Shown here piece after piece: positions 46,551-54,563 of a DNA stretch of 64,000 nucleotides. Source of the DNA: Sphingopyxis sp. CCNWLW2. GTDB lineage: Bacteria > Pseudomonadota > Alphaproteobacteria > Sphingomonadales > Sphingomonadaceae. The stretch's first letter is position 1. The number at the start of each line of letters is the position of its first letter. Made by a program: the position numbers and the translations under genes. Location: NCBI RefSeq assembly GCF_037095755.1, contig NZ_JBAWKJ010000001.1, positions 1,429,001 through 1,493,000 on the forward strand. The letters are read 5' to 3'. The notes under the pieces are model-generated. The model searched no databases. It was not told the DNA's origin and was given only the letters and a program-made list of their open reading frames with translations.

Positions 46551-46979
46551 ATGGCCGAAAAAGCCCCCGTGCTGCTGTCAGGCGGCAATCCGCAGATCGC
46601 GAAGGGCTATGGCGACGCGCCGGTGCAAGCCTATATCGCGGCGATGCCGGGATGGAAGTCGAGCGTTTGGCGCCGGCTGGACAAGCTGATCGAGCGAACC
46701 GTTCCGGGAGCGGCGAAGGCGGTTAAATGGAACTCGCCGCTCTATGGCCCGCCGGGGCAGGGCGACGCGCCGACACACTGGTTCCTGAGCATCCATTGCT
46801 TCGACAAATATATCAAGGTCGCCTTCTTTCGCGGCCAGTCGCTCGATCCGGTGCCGCCGGTCGCGTCGAAGAGCGGCGACACGCGCTATTTCCATATCCA
46901 TGAAGACGAGCCGGTCGACGAGGCGGCATTTTCCGCATGGGTAAAACAGGCGGCGGCGCTGCCGGGCGAGAAGATGTGA
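46551..46979 (+). CDS. DUF1801 protein (first of a pair)
   Basis: 142 residues with the DUF1801 (YdhG-like) fold: YIAAMPGWKSSVWRRLDKLIERTVPGAAKAVKWNSPLYGP and FLSIHCFDKYIKVAFFRG. Small cytoplasmic proteins of this family bind phosphoryl or nucleotide-like ligands in some structures; no established role. Followed after 10 bp by a second DUF1801 gene. Confidence 0.9.
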   Translation: MAEKAPVLLSGGNPQIAKGYGDAPVQAYIAAMPGWKSSVWRRLDKLIERTVPGAAKAVKWNSPLYGPPGQGDAPTHWFLSIHCFDKYIKVAFFRGQSLDPVPPVASKSGDTRYFHIHEDEPVDEAAFSAWVKQAAALPGEKM

Positions 46980-46989
46980 GGAGAAGGGT

Positions 46990-47385
46990 ATGACGGCGGA
47001 TCTGATCGATGCGAAGATCGCGGGGCTCGGCGACTGGCGCGGCGCCGCGCTGGCGAAGCTGCGCGCGCTGATCCATGCCGCCGATCCGGACGTCGAGGAG
47101 ACGGTGAAGTGGCAGAAGCCGTCGAACCCGGCGGGCGTCCCGGTGTGGGAGCATGCGGGCATCGTCTGCACGGGCGAGACGTATAAGGACAAGGTCAAGC
47201 TGACCTTTGCCAAGGGTGCGGCGCTCGCCGACCCCAAAGGGCTGTTCAATTCGAGCCTCGACGGCAACACGCGGCGTGCGATCGACTTGTTCGAGGGTGA
47301 CGCGGTCGACGAGGCGGCGTTCAAGGCACTCGTGTGCGCTGCGGTCGAGGCGAATCTCGAAAAGCCGGCGAAAGCGAAGAAGTAG
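46990..47385 (+). CDS. DUF1801 protein (second of a pair)
   Basis: 131 residues, same family but of a different subgroup: WRGAALAKLRALIHAADPDVEETVKWQKPSNPAGVPVWEHAGIV, KDKVKLTFAKGAAL, FKALVCAAVEANLEKP. Strong ribosome site (GAGGAGAAGG). The tandem arrangement suggests a duplication that has since diverged widely. Confidence 0.9.
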   Translation: MTADLIDAKIAGLGDWRGAALAKLRALIHAADPDVEETVKWQKPSNPAGVPVWEHAGIVCTGETYKDKVKLTFAKGAALADPKGLFNSSLDGNTRRAIDLFEGDAVDEAAFKALVCAAVEANLEKPAKAKK

Positions 47386-47438
47386 CGTGAAACAGCGGCG
47401 GCAAGGGCCCGCCGCGGCATCGCGGCAATGATTGCCGG

Positions 47439-47978
47439 CTAGGCCGCCCAGCAGAATCCGGGTTCGCCGTCGGGCAAGGGCCAGCGGCCGTGCACGATAT
47501 GGCGCGCCTCCCCGGTCACGCTTTCGACAAGCAGCATTTCCGCGGCGGTCCATTCGACCGGATCGATCGCTTCGGCGCCAAGCCCGTCGCCGCGATAGTT
47601 GATCGTGACGTGAAGCTCGGGCGGCAGGTTGAACCATTTGAAATCATGCCGGTGAAAATATTCGGCAAGCTGCCGCTGGAATTCCCATGCGGCGGCAAGC
47701 GGCGCCGAACTTCGCAGCGTCGTCGCCTTGCGGCATTCGATCCGGTCGAACCGCACCGGGAAAGCGCCGGCCCCGAAATCGTCCAGCCCGCGGATCACAA
47801 GTTCGAGGAAGCCGGCGGGGGCTTCGGCCAGATCGACGAATGCCGCGAGCGTCATATGCAGCAAATCGGCTCCGCGGCGCCGGTCGTTTCGAGGCAGGGC
47901 ATCGATGCGCGCGGCGATATCGGCCGGCGGCTTGACCATCAGATAGAGGGGGCGTCGTGCGAAAATCCTGCGCGGCAT
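47439..47978 (-). CDS. 2H phosphoesterase, 2'-5' RNA ligase family (copy 2)
   Basis: 179 residues from the ATG at 47978, which has AGGAGG upstream; the frame continues 23 codons further. HxT motifs H41-M-T43 (LLHMTLAAF) and H123-V-T125 (ELHVTINYRGD) are intact. It is a clear paralogue of copy 3 (52147-52659), sharing LYxMxKPP, ALPRND, FDRIExRKA and INYRGD. A LexA-type box lies 53 bp upstream. Likely RNA end or cyclic nucleotide processing; target unknown. Confidence 0.92.
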   Translation of the reverse strand: MPRRIFARRPLYLMVKPPADIAARIDALPRNDRRRGADLLHMTLAAFVDLAEAPAGFLELVIRGLDDFGAGAFPVRFDRIECRKATTLRSSAPLAAAWEFQRQLAEYFHRHDFKWFNLPPELHVTINYRGDGLGAEAIDPVEWTAAEMLLVESVTGEARHIVHGRWPLPDGEPGFCWAA

Positions 47979-48030
47979 GATCGGTTCCTCCTGATGTCGA
48001 ATCGGCGGGGTGAGAAAGATCGTTCCTTTA

Positions 48031-48045
48031 GAACAAATAGAGAAC
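48031..48045 (-). promoter_or_regulatory. Candidate LexA (SOS) box for 2H phosphoesterase copy 2
   Basis: Reads GTTCTCTATTTGTTC on the gene's strand, close to the canonical alphaproteobacterial SOS box. An adjoining GTTC-N5-GAAC inverted half (48022-48034) overlaps it. No gene starts on the other side, so it should serve only copy 2. Confidence 0.72.
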
Positions 48046-48090
48046 AAATTCTAGTGCGCAGATCGAGGATCGGTCGCAGCTCGCCCTTGC

Positions 48091-48219
48091 CTAACCACGA
48101 CTGAAAGGCGGCACGCTGTCGAAGATCGGTGCGGGGCGGCGTGGCTCGGTCGCGACGGGTGCCGGAGCTGGCGTGGCTTGCACAGAGAGCTGCAGCGCAG
48201 CGGCAAGCGCGAGCTTCAT
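48091..48219 (-). CDS. Putative 42-residue exported peptide
   Basis: An ATG overlaps the stop of the NTF2/YCII gene in an ATGA arrangement. The product (MKLALAAALQLSVQATPAP...) has a signal-like start and a Pro-rich remainder ending PIFDSVPPFSRG. Coupled translation and the signal support it, but its length makes chance possible. Confidence 0.42.
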   Translation of the reverse strand: MKLALAAALQLSVQATPAPAPVATEPRRPAPIFDSVPPFSRG

Positions 48220-48995
48220 TTCGCCGTCGTGCGCGGACGCGGCAGCGCGGCGCCGTTCACCATCGGCGGGGCATAAGGGCGAACGGTGCCGGTAAAGATG
48301 CCCGCGGCGATCGCTGGGTCGGCGGCGAGGATCGCGTCGGCCGCGGCCTGATCGGGCGCGCGCAGCAGGACGAGACCCGAGTCGGTCCCGACCGGCCCCG
48401 CCGCCGCGATGCGACCGTCGCGGAACAGCGCCATCCAATAGTCGAAATGGGGTCGCAGTCCCTGTTCGGAAAAGGGCCGTCCGGGTTTCCACGCCCGGCC
48501 CGGTGCTAGCGCGAGTGCGAAGAGCGGCGCCGCGGCAGCCTCCGTTGCCGGAGCCGCCGTTACCGCGCCGTCGCGCTTCATGTGCCACATCGCGTTGACG
48601 ATGATCCAGCGCTCGCCGAACTTGCCCATGTGGAAATAGTCGACGAACCACGGCGTTTCGACGCGCACCGCGGCGGCGTTGCCCGCGACGTCGAGGATCT
48701 TGCACGCGCGGTTCCACTCGGCACGCGGGGTCTTGAGCGCGCCGCGCTTCGTCAGATCGACCAGTTCCTCGCGGCTCATGCGTTGCAGCCCCAGCCGTTC
48801 GTCGCGCGTGTCGCCCAGCACGCGGCGCTTGGCGAGGTCGGGGTGGAGCGCGCGTTTGACGCGCTCGGCATCGCCCTCCAGCTGGCCGTCGACATAGTCG
48901 AAGCAGGTCGCCTCGATCGCCGCGAGGTCGGCGGAGGTTGCGGCGGGTGCGGGCGTTGCGGTCGCGGCGGCGAGGGTGAGCAGGGTCGTCAGCAT
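48216..48995 (-). CDS. Exported NTF2-like (lumazine-binding type) plus YCII-like fusion
   Basis: 259 residues from the ATG at 48995 with GGGAG 6 bp upstream (a TTG four codons earlier is possible). Signal peptide, then a lumazine-binding/NTF2-like domain (FDYVDGQLEGDAERVKRALHPDLAKR ... WFVDYFHMGKFGERWIIVNAMWHMK). The C-terminal ~85 residues (HFDYWMALFRDGRIAAAGPVG, LVLLRAPDQAAADAILAADPAIAAG) are a YCII-related ferredoxin-like domain. Such a fusion is uncommon in my knowledge; the role is unknown. Confidence 0.82.
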   Translation of the reverse strand: MLTTLLTLAAATATPAPAATSADLAAIEATCFDYVDGQLEGDAERVKRALHPDLAKRRVLGDTRDERLGLQRMSREELVDLTKRGALKTPRAEWNRACKILDVAGNAAAVRVETPWFVDYFHMGKFGERWIIVNAMWHMKRDGAVTAAPATEAAAAPLFALALAPGRAWKPGRPFSEQGLRPHFDYWMALFRDGRIAAAGPVGTDSGLVLLRAPDQAAADAILAADPAIAAGIFTGTVRPYAPPMVNGAALPRPRTTAK

Positions 48996-49077
48996 GGCGG
49001 CTCCCAAGGTCGGTTTGTCGTCGCCAACCTAGCGCGCCCGCTGCGCCTGTCACCCTCCTTCGTGTTTGCCGACGCGG

Positions 49078-49524
49078 CTAGCGGCAGCGCACATTATCGC
49101 GGTCGATCGCGGTGCCGACCGCCGCGCCGCCGACCGCGCCGAGGATCGTACCGAGCGTTTCGGAGCGGCCCGGTGCGATGACATTGCCGATCACCGCGCC
49201 GGCGATGCCGCCGACGATCAGCCCGGTCGACCCGTCGTTGCGGCGGCAATAATATTTGTCGTCGCGGCCGCGATAGACGCGGTCGTTGTTCGACAGGCGG
49301 CGCTCGCGATAGCGGCGGTCGGTGCGGTAATATTGATCGGCATAATAGCCGCCGTGGCGCGGGTCGGGGCGGTCCCAGTCGTAGCGGCCATATTCGTCGT
49401 AATAGGCGCGGTCGTAATAGCCATAGCCGCCGTCGTCGTAATTCGAGGCGTAACCGTCGCCGGTGGTGGCACAGCCCGCCAGCGCGGTCGCGGCGGCGAG
49501 GGGCAGGATCATCAGCTTGTTCAT
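49078..49524 (-). CDS. Glycine-zipper lipoprotein (17-kDa surface antigen type)
   Basis: 148 residues from the ATG at 49524 (GGAG 8 bp before; a second ATG two codons upstream is too close). Lipobox ALAGC with Cys18. A Tyr/Asp/Arg-rich central part (many YY and DRRYR units) leads to a glycine-zipper 2TM segment (GLIVGGIAGAVIGNVIAPG, GAVGGAAVGTAID). Outer-membrane-associated lipoproteins of this kind are common in alphaproteobacteria. Confidence 0.9.
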   Translation of the reverse strand: MNKLMILPLAAATALAGCATTGDGYASNYDDGGYGYYDRAYYDEYGRYDWDRPDPRHGGYYADQYYRTDRRYRERRLSNNDRVYRGRDDKYYCRRNDGSTGLIVGGIAGAVIGNVIAPGRSETLGTILGAVGGAAVGTAIDRDNVRCR

Positions 49525-49645
49525 CGACATCACTCCGTCAGGATTGCGTGCCGGGCCAAGCGGGCGGGGCATGCGTTGCCCCTCTGTCGGATAAACCCCT
49601 GGAAGCGGGGTGGGTTCCGCCCGTCCGTCCGCTCCGGGGCGCCCG

Positions 49646-50071
49646 CTAATCTGCGGCCTTCGCGCGATCGGGCGACCAGGCGAGGGGTTCGAGCGTGCGT
49701 ACTGCGACCGATTCGACATATTTGCCGTCGCGCGCCGAGGTTTCCTTCTTGATCGCGATCCATTCGGGGTCGGCGAGAAAGGCCGCCCACGCGGCGTCCA
49801 TCGCCCGCGCGTCGGGCCAGTCGAGCAGATAGACGAACTCGACCTTGTCTTCATGTTCGCTGCGCCAGATCGAGCGTACCGCGAAACCGTGGCGCGCCAT
49901 GATGCGCAGCGCATGATCGCGGAACCGGTCGTGGAACACGCCCTCATTGGCGCGCGGGATTTCGTAGATGCGCAGCTGTTGCAGCGGCGCGGGGTCGGCG
50001 GCGAACACGACGGTGACGGGCGCAAGCGCGAGGATTGCGGCGATGGCGATGGCAGGAATGGAGGACGGCAT
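49646..50071 (-). CDS. Exported NIPSNAP family protein
   Basis: 141 residues: signal peptide cut near VFA|AD, then one NIPSNAP ferredoxin-like domain (QLRIYEIPRANEGVFHDRFRDHALRIMARHG, VEFVYLLDWPDARAMDAAWAAFLADPEW). Family function is poorly known. Confidence 0.88.
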   Translation of the reverse strand: MPSSIPAIAIAAILALAPVTVVFAADPAPLQQLRIYEIPRANEGVFHDRFRDHALRIMARHGFAVRSIWRSEHEDKVEFVYLLDWPDARAMDAAWAAFLADPEWIAIKKETSARDGKYVESVAVRTLEPLAWSPDRAKAAD

Positions 50072-50100
50072 GGCGGATTCCTTGACGGGGGAGGAGCGGG

Positions 50101-50520
50101 TCAGTCGATGATCGGCGCGCCCTCGGCCTGCAACTTCGCGAGATTGGTCTTCATCGCCGCGAGCACCTCGGGCGCGTGCGGGGTCCAGCTTGCCACCTCG
50201 CCGACGATGCGCAGCGGGGCGCGGCTGCGGTAGCTGCGCGTCGGATTGCCGGGGAATTTCTTGTCGGTGAGGTTGGGGTCATCGAACCAGTCGCCGGTCG
50301 GCTCGACGATATAGATGCGCTCGCGGCCGTCTCCCGCCGCGAGTTCGCAGCCCCAGATCGCCGACTCCAATGCGGCGGAGAAATAGATCCACGACATCGG
50401 CGCGGCCTGATAATTGCTGCCCCAGCCGACGCCAAGCAGGTCGCCGGTTTTGAGGTCGGCGCGGGTGCCGTGGTAGAAGGTTGCGCCCATATCGGGGCCG
50501 GTGGGGGTGGCGCCGGTCAT
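50101..50520 (-). CDS. arr: NAD+--rifampin ADP-ribosyltransferase, Arr family
   Basis: 139 residues from the ATG at 50520, the usual Arr length. The NAD-binding and catalytic residues fit the Arr-ms pattern with the same spacing: His17 (FYHGTRADL), Tyr46 (WIYFSAAL) and Asp81 (FDDPNLTDKKFPGNPT). It inactivates rifamycins by ADP-ribosylation of the C23 hydroxyl. It follows a lipoprotein gene by 4 bp, probably in one transcript. Base composition does not look foreign. Confidence 0.94.
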   Translation of the reverse strand: MTGATPTGPDMGATFYHGTRADLKTGDLLGVGWGSNYQAAPMSWIYFSAALESAIWGCELAAGDGRERIYIVEPTGDWFDDPNLTDKKFPGNPTRSYRSRAPLRIVGEVASWTPHAPEVLAAMKTNLAKLQAEGAPIID

Positions 50521-50524
50521 GGCC

Positions 50525-51082
50525 TCAATATGCGTTGCGTTCGGTGCGGAGTGTGGCCTTACCGTCCTTCCAGTTGACCTCGGCGGCGGGCTCGTCAGTC
50601 TTTCCGGGCGCGAACAGTTCATAGACGACCGTCCCGTCCTCCTGCGTGCTTTCGATGATGCGCGCGGGGGTGAAGGCGTCGGCCGCGGCACCGGCGGCGG
50701 TGCGCACCGGGGCGGGCGCGTCGGCCCACGCGATGTCGCGCTGCATCTCGACGACGCGGAATTTTCCCGCTTCCTCGATCAGGTCGAGCTCGATCGGACT
50801 GCCGTCGGGGCGCGTCCCCTCGACATCGTAGAAAATCTTGCCGCCGCGTTCCTTGCGCTCGGTTTCGGCGATTTTCATGCCGGGCACTTTGGCAAGAACC
50901 GCATCGCGCACGCCCTGCGGCAGGTCGGCCTCGGCGACCGCGCTGATCTCGGCCGCTGGCCCATCGGCGAGCACCGATTTTTCGGGCGCCCCGCCAGATG
51001 CTTCGGTGGGCGCCTCCGCCTTGCCGCACCCCGCCATTGCGAGCATCGCGCCCGCCATCAGCCACGTCCGTCCACGCATCAT
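50525..51082 (-). CDS. Lipoprotein with PepSY-like region
   Basis: 185 residues; lipobox AMAGC (Cys19). The middle resembles a PepSY/beta-lactamase-inhibitor-like unit (AVAEADLPQGVRDAVLAKVPGMKIAETERKERGGKIFYDVEGT RPDGSP is split here only for reading; ELDLIEEAGKFRVVEMQRDI). Similar 'PepSY-like' exported proteins are widespread with no certain role. It is the first gene of a pair with arr. Confidence 0.82.
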   Translation of the reverse strand: MMRGRTWLMAGAMLAMAGCGKAEAPTEASGGAPEKSVLADGPAAEISAVAEADLPQGVRDAVLAKVPGMKIAETERKERGGKIFYDVEGTRPDGSPIELDLIEEAGKFRVVEMQRDIAWADAPAPVRTAAGAAADAFTPARIIESTQEDGTVVYELFAPGKTDEPAAEVNWKDGKATLRTERNAY

Positions 51083-51156
51083 GCTCTCCCGTCTCTGGTA
51101 ACCGATGTCAGCCTATCGGCGGCGACCGCGCGAGTCGACCCGGCGCGGCGCGAAGC

Positions 51157-51465
51157 TCATTCGATATCGTCCGAGGGATCGAGCCGCACCACCCACACCG
51201 GGCGCCCGTCGGGCGACAGCGCGATGTCGTGGCTGGGGACCATGTCGGCGCCGGTCTCGATCCAGCCGCGCCCGTCGCACTTGGGACAGGGCACGCGGAT
51301 CGAACGGTGGCTAACAAGGTCGATCTGGCTGTTCCACTGGCCATGCCCAGCGCAGACAGGGCAAAGCACGTCTAGATCGCCGGTGCGGTGGCGGACCGAA
51401 ATGCCGTCGAGCGCGTGCGGGTCGTGCGGGCCGGAACAAGTGACGATGTTCGAGGGGTGCGACAT
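51157..51465 (-). CDS. Small DnaJ-type zinc-finger protein
   Basis: 102 residues with two CxxCxGxG units, C35/C38 (CPVCAGHG) and C60/C63 (CPKCDGRG), which together bind one zinc as in the DnaJ cysteine-rich domain. There is no J domain. Could be a chaperone-like or RNA-binding accessory factor. Confidence 0.85.
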   Translation of the reverse strand: MSHPSNIVTCSGPHDPHALDGISVRHRTGDLDVLCPVCAGHGQWNSQIDLVSHRSIRVPCPKCDGRGWIETGADMVPSHDIALSPDGRPVWVVRLDPSDDIE

Positions 51466-51531
51466 AGGGGGAGGATATGCCCGGGGGCGGAGGTTGGCAA
51501 TGCAGGGAGATTCAGGGCCGTCGCACGCGCA

Positions 51532-52113
51532 TCACGCCCTGCCCGGCCGGAGCATCGGCGTCAGGACCGGCGATGTTCCTGCCTGGATCTCGCCGATGAT
51601 TTCGAAGCCGAAGCGCTGGTACAGCGGTATGTTGCGCGGGTTCGAGCTTTCGAGATAGGCGGGGCGGCCGTCGGCGTCGATGCGCGCGATCGCCGCCTCC
51701 ATCAGCGCGGTGCCGAGGCCGCGGCCGCGACACGCCGGATCGGCGGCGATCAACGGCAGATACCAGTGCGGCTCCTTGAGGTGGAATTGCTCCATCTGTT
51801 CGAAGAGCGCGTCCATTTCGCCCTTCCGGCTAGCCGGCGTCTGCTCGTCCATGATTGCGGCCATGACCGCGCCGTCGGGCTCGACGCCGGGCGGCAGCCA
51901 TGTCGCGACCGCCGCGCCGCCGTCGGCGACGAACGCGCTATCATGCTCGAACGCTGCGCCGCCGAAGGCGTCGAAAAATTCAAGGCGGCGGTCGAGATAG
52001 GTCGCGGCGTCGGGCGAGGCCCAGCGCGCCATCGGGTCGCCCGAAAAGCCGAGCACCAGCGTGTGGAGCAAGCGCACTTTGTCTGCGGGTTTGCCGATAC
52101 TGATCTTTGCCAT
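51532..52113 (-). CDS. GNAT family N-acetyltransferase
   Basis: 193 residues. The acetyl-CoA loop RGRGLGTALMEAA and the preceding strand WYLPLIAADPACRG are the GNAT motif A. The C-terminal SSNPRNIPLYQRFGFEIIGE is motif B. Substrate unknown. Confidence 0.93.
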   Translation of the reverse strand: MAKISIGKPADKVRLLHTLVLGFSGDPMARWASPDAATYLDRRLEFFDAFGGAAFEHDSAFVADGGAAVATWLPPGVEPDGAVMAAIMDEQTPASRKGEMDALFEQMEQFHLKEPHWYLPLIAADPACRGRGLGTALMEAAIARIDADGRPAYLESSNPRNIPLYQRFGFEIIGEIQAGTSPVLTPMLRPGRA

Positions 52114-52146
52114 GCTTGCGCTTCCTTTCCTGCCCGCGCCGCCAAC

Positions 52147-52659
52147 TTAGTCGCGGGGTGGCGTCAGGGCCCAGCGTCCGTGCTCGATATGAGTGGTCTT
52201 GCCGACAACGCTTTCGATCAAGAATATTTCCCGGATGGTCCATTCGATCGGCGGCATTTTCTGGGCGTTCAGGCGGTCGCCGCGATAGTTGATCGTGATG
52301 TGCGGTTCGGGGGTGGTGCCGTCCATGATCGGCGCCTTTTCGCGCAGCAGATGGTTCACCAGCGCCTTCTGGAACGCCCGCGCCTCGGCGAGCGGCTCGC
52401 GCGTGCGCAGCGTCACCGCCTTGCGATTCTCGATCCGGTCGAAGCGGAGCGGGAAAGGCGGCGCGGCGAAGCCGTCGAGCGCGGCGATCGTCGCGGGCAG
52501 CCACTCGGGCGGCGCATAGTGCAGGTCGTAGAGCGAGATGAGCGTGACATGGAGGAGGTGGTTCCCGCGCGAAGGATCGTTGCGCGGCAGCGCGGCGATC
52601 TGCGCCTGCACCTCCGGCGGCGGCTTGGCCATGACGTAGAGGGGGTTCCGGGCGCGCAT
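52147..52659 (-). CDS. 2H phosphoesterase, 2'-5' RNA ligase family (copy 3)
   Basis: 170 residues. HxT motifs H37-V-T39 (LLHVTLISL) and H120-I-T122 (EPHITINYRGD) are intact. It is a close paralogue of copy 2. No GTTC-N7-GTTC box is visible in the 140 bp upstream, which contains the GC-rich to AT-rich transition before the SIR2 gene. Confidence 0.92.
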   Translation of the reverse strand: MRARNPLYVMAKPPPEVQAQIAALPRNDPSRGNHLLHVTLISLYDLHYAPPEWLPATIAALDGFAAPPFPLRFDRIENRKAVTLRTREPLAEARAFQKALVNHLLREKAPIMDGTTPEPHITINYRGDRLNAQKMPPIEWTIREIFLIESVVGKTTHIEHGRWALTPPRD

Positions 52660-52802
52660 GGGTGGGCGTGTAGCATGGAGTGGGGGCGAGGCCGAATCGC
52701 GCTCGCTTCACGCGGCGCTTCTTCGAACAGCCGGCGGCCGTGCGGTAGGGCATTTTTATGAGGGGTTATGGGTCGCGGCGTGTGAAATACTATGTGGCGA
52801 TT

Positions 52803-54563
52803 CTACCAAAACGGTAGCTTTCGACAGAATTCTAAGATTTCTTTTATAACCTCGTTCGCTTCGGTTTCCCCATTAGAAAATATCCCTAGCCGGAGTAGCT
52901 TGGACTGATTGCCATTTTTGGAGAGATCGGCGCTAAGATTTTCTAAGATGCCTTCTTTGACGCTTCTTCTCCAACCCCAGCACCCAACGGGAACCCATAA
53001 CCACTCGCGCTTTTCTCGTATCAACGTGCGGTAAGAAACCCCGCCGATCATCTCGAATTCATCGAATAATTGAGTGAAAGGGTCATTGTATTGATCTGAA
53101 CTTGAATTTGGTGAGAAGCGGTCACGCATCTGCATTTCCAGCCAATCACTCAGAGGCGTATGTCTCCTCGACCCATCAAAAAGAGGCCAAAGGCTCTCCT
53201 TATTATCGACGAGACACATCGGCATAAGGGTTGCGACTACTGGTTCATTCTCGCTCATTCCGCTGCGAAGCGGCATCGAGAAGAGGCGCCCAATCAGTTC
53301 TAAGTTGTTCGCCTTCAAGGCGCTTAAGCCAACAGCATACAAAAATAGAGTGGCTGGGTAGCGAGAAAGTTGGGACCAGAGGTTATATGTACGGCCTTGC
53401 GCCGCTGGACGTTGGCTTAACGTGTCGAGCGCTTCGCAAATTAGCTGGAATTGGTCGGGCCGGGACCATTTTCCTAGTTCTATTGCCATGGGCAGCAAGA
53501 TTTCCATGCTGCTGTCATAAGTTTTTACACGAGCGACAATGGTCTGATCATTTGGTTCTGGGTCCTGCAGCGTAATGCCTGCCGCCCCCCATCGGGATCG
53601 AGCGTCAGCGACTGCGGACGTCAGAAGATCGTGTAGCTTGATTCGATAGCGATCCTCCGGAAGGTAACGTTTTAGAGACGCCAAGGCTGACTGAATGGAG
53701 AGTGGATGAGGTCGGTCGAATTCTCTGAGCGAAGCCAGTTTTTCGGACAAGCCGGAGAAGACTGTATCCGCGTCGGCTATTTGGACCGGGACGATTCCTC
53801 GATCTGACACAATCTTGGCGGCGTCACCATTTAGGTCGCCACGGGACATCCAATAACTTGAAAAACGCCTGGAAGGCGTACGTGATATGGCGCTTCGCAA
53901 AGCAGGGTCCCAAGCGCCAGACCATCCACAGAAAATTATCCCAAACTCATCGAAGACTCTGTCGAGGAGTTGATCCATTTCCGGAGGATAATGCGATAGC
54001 TCGTTTTCCGTGTTCATGATCCGGGTATCGAGATAGTCGCCGTGAATTTTTATTATGCAGTGCTTTTGATGAACAAGTGGCAGCATTCCTTGAGCTTGAT
54101 CGGCATTTGCGACGACAACTGGCACTATTCCTCTGGCCTCTAGAGCTTGCTCTAGAAGGCGGTCAAAATTCGTGGTCATAATTACTCGAATGTAGCCTTC
54201 TGCCATTAAATCGGCGATTGCATTGTGCGCGGCAGTGGGCTTCTTTAACCCTTCTTCACGCTCATCGTCGGTTGGCTCAAAAAATGGCCTAAGATACTGC
54301 TGTCTTTCAGTATTCGATTTGCAAAGTTGATCGAGAAGTTCTGAGTAATCTGGCTCTTTTTGATAGGTTTCGCGATACCATTGATCGGCCGCGTCTCCCG
54401 CCTCTGCCGAAGAGGATATCGCTACCTTGCGAACCATTTCTAGCGTGATTTCCCAGCCGGTTGGGATTCCGGCTGGGCGTGAAACACCAGAACCGATTAA
54501 TAATGCATACGCGCCTCTATTCGATTGAAGGCTAAAGGCGAGGGATATGAGCGGGTCGATCAT
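52803..54563 (-). CDS. SIR2-domain protein, probable defence NADase
   Basis: 586 residues. The N-terminal ~270 residues are a SIR2 NAD-binding domain: LIGSGVSR (22-29), TTNFDRLLE (130-138, with Asn132), catalytic His174 in IKIHGDY, and FCGWSGAWDP (211-220). The remaining ~300 residues form an unassigned, helix-rich domain that probably senses the trigger. This architecture is that of stand-alone SIR2 anti-phage proteins (DSR type), which deplete NAD+ and stop the infected cell. No partner gene is adjacent. The gene is far more AT-rich than its neighbours, so horizontal gain is likely. Defence function is inferred. Confidence 0.9.
   Translation of the reverse strand: MIDPLISLAFSLQSNRGAYALLIGSGVSRPAGIPTGWEITLEMVRKVAISSSAEAGDAADQWYRETYQKEPDYSELLDQLCKSNTERQQYLRPFFEPTDDEREEGLKKPTAAHNAIADLMAEGYIRVIMTTNFDRLLEQALEARGIVPVVVANADQAQGMLPLVHQKHCIIKIHGDYLDTRIMNTENELSHYPPEMDQLLDRVFDEFGIIFCGWSGAWDPALRSAISRTPSRRFSSYWMSRGDLNGDAAKIVSDRGIVPVQIADADTVFSGLSEKLASLREFDRPHPLSIQSALASLKRYLPEDRYRIKLHDLLTSAVADARSRWGAAGITLQDPEPNDQTIVARVKTYDSSMEILLPMAIELGKWSRPDQFQLICEALDTLSQRPAAQGRTYNLWSQLSRYPATLFLYAVGLSALKANNLELIGRLFSMPLRSGMSENEPVVATLMPMCLVDNKESLWPLFDGSRRHTPLSDWLEMQMRDRFSPNSSSDQYNDPFTQLFDEFEMIGGVSYRTLIREKREWLWVPVGCWGWRRSVKEGILENLSADLSKNGNQSKLLRLGIFSNGETEANEVIKEILEFCRKLPFW

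Noticed and set aside
52803..52817. CTACC-AAAAC-GGTAG hairpin at the SIR2 stop as a terminator or integration site
   Set aside because: The 5-bp stem is too short and there is no T-run or matching repeat at the other end of the AT-rich segment.
53231..53575. Plus-strand frame inside the SIR2 gene as a partner protein
   Set aside because: It is antisense to the conserved C-terminal domain and shows no domain or ribosome site.
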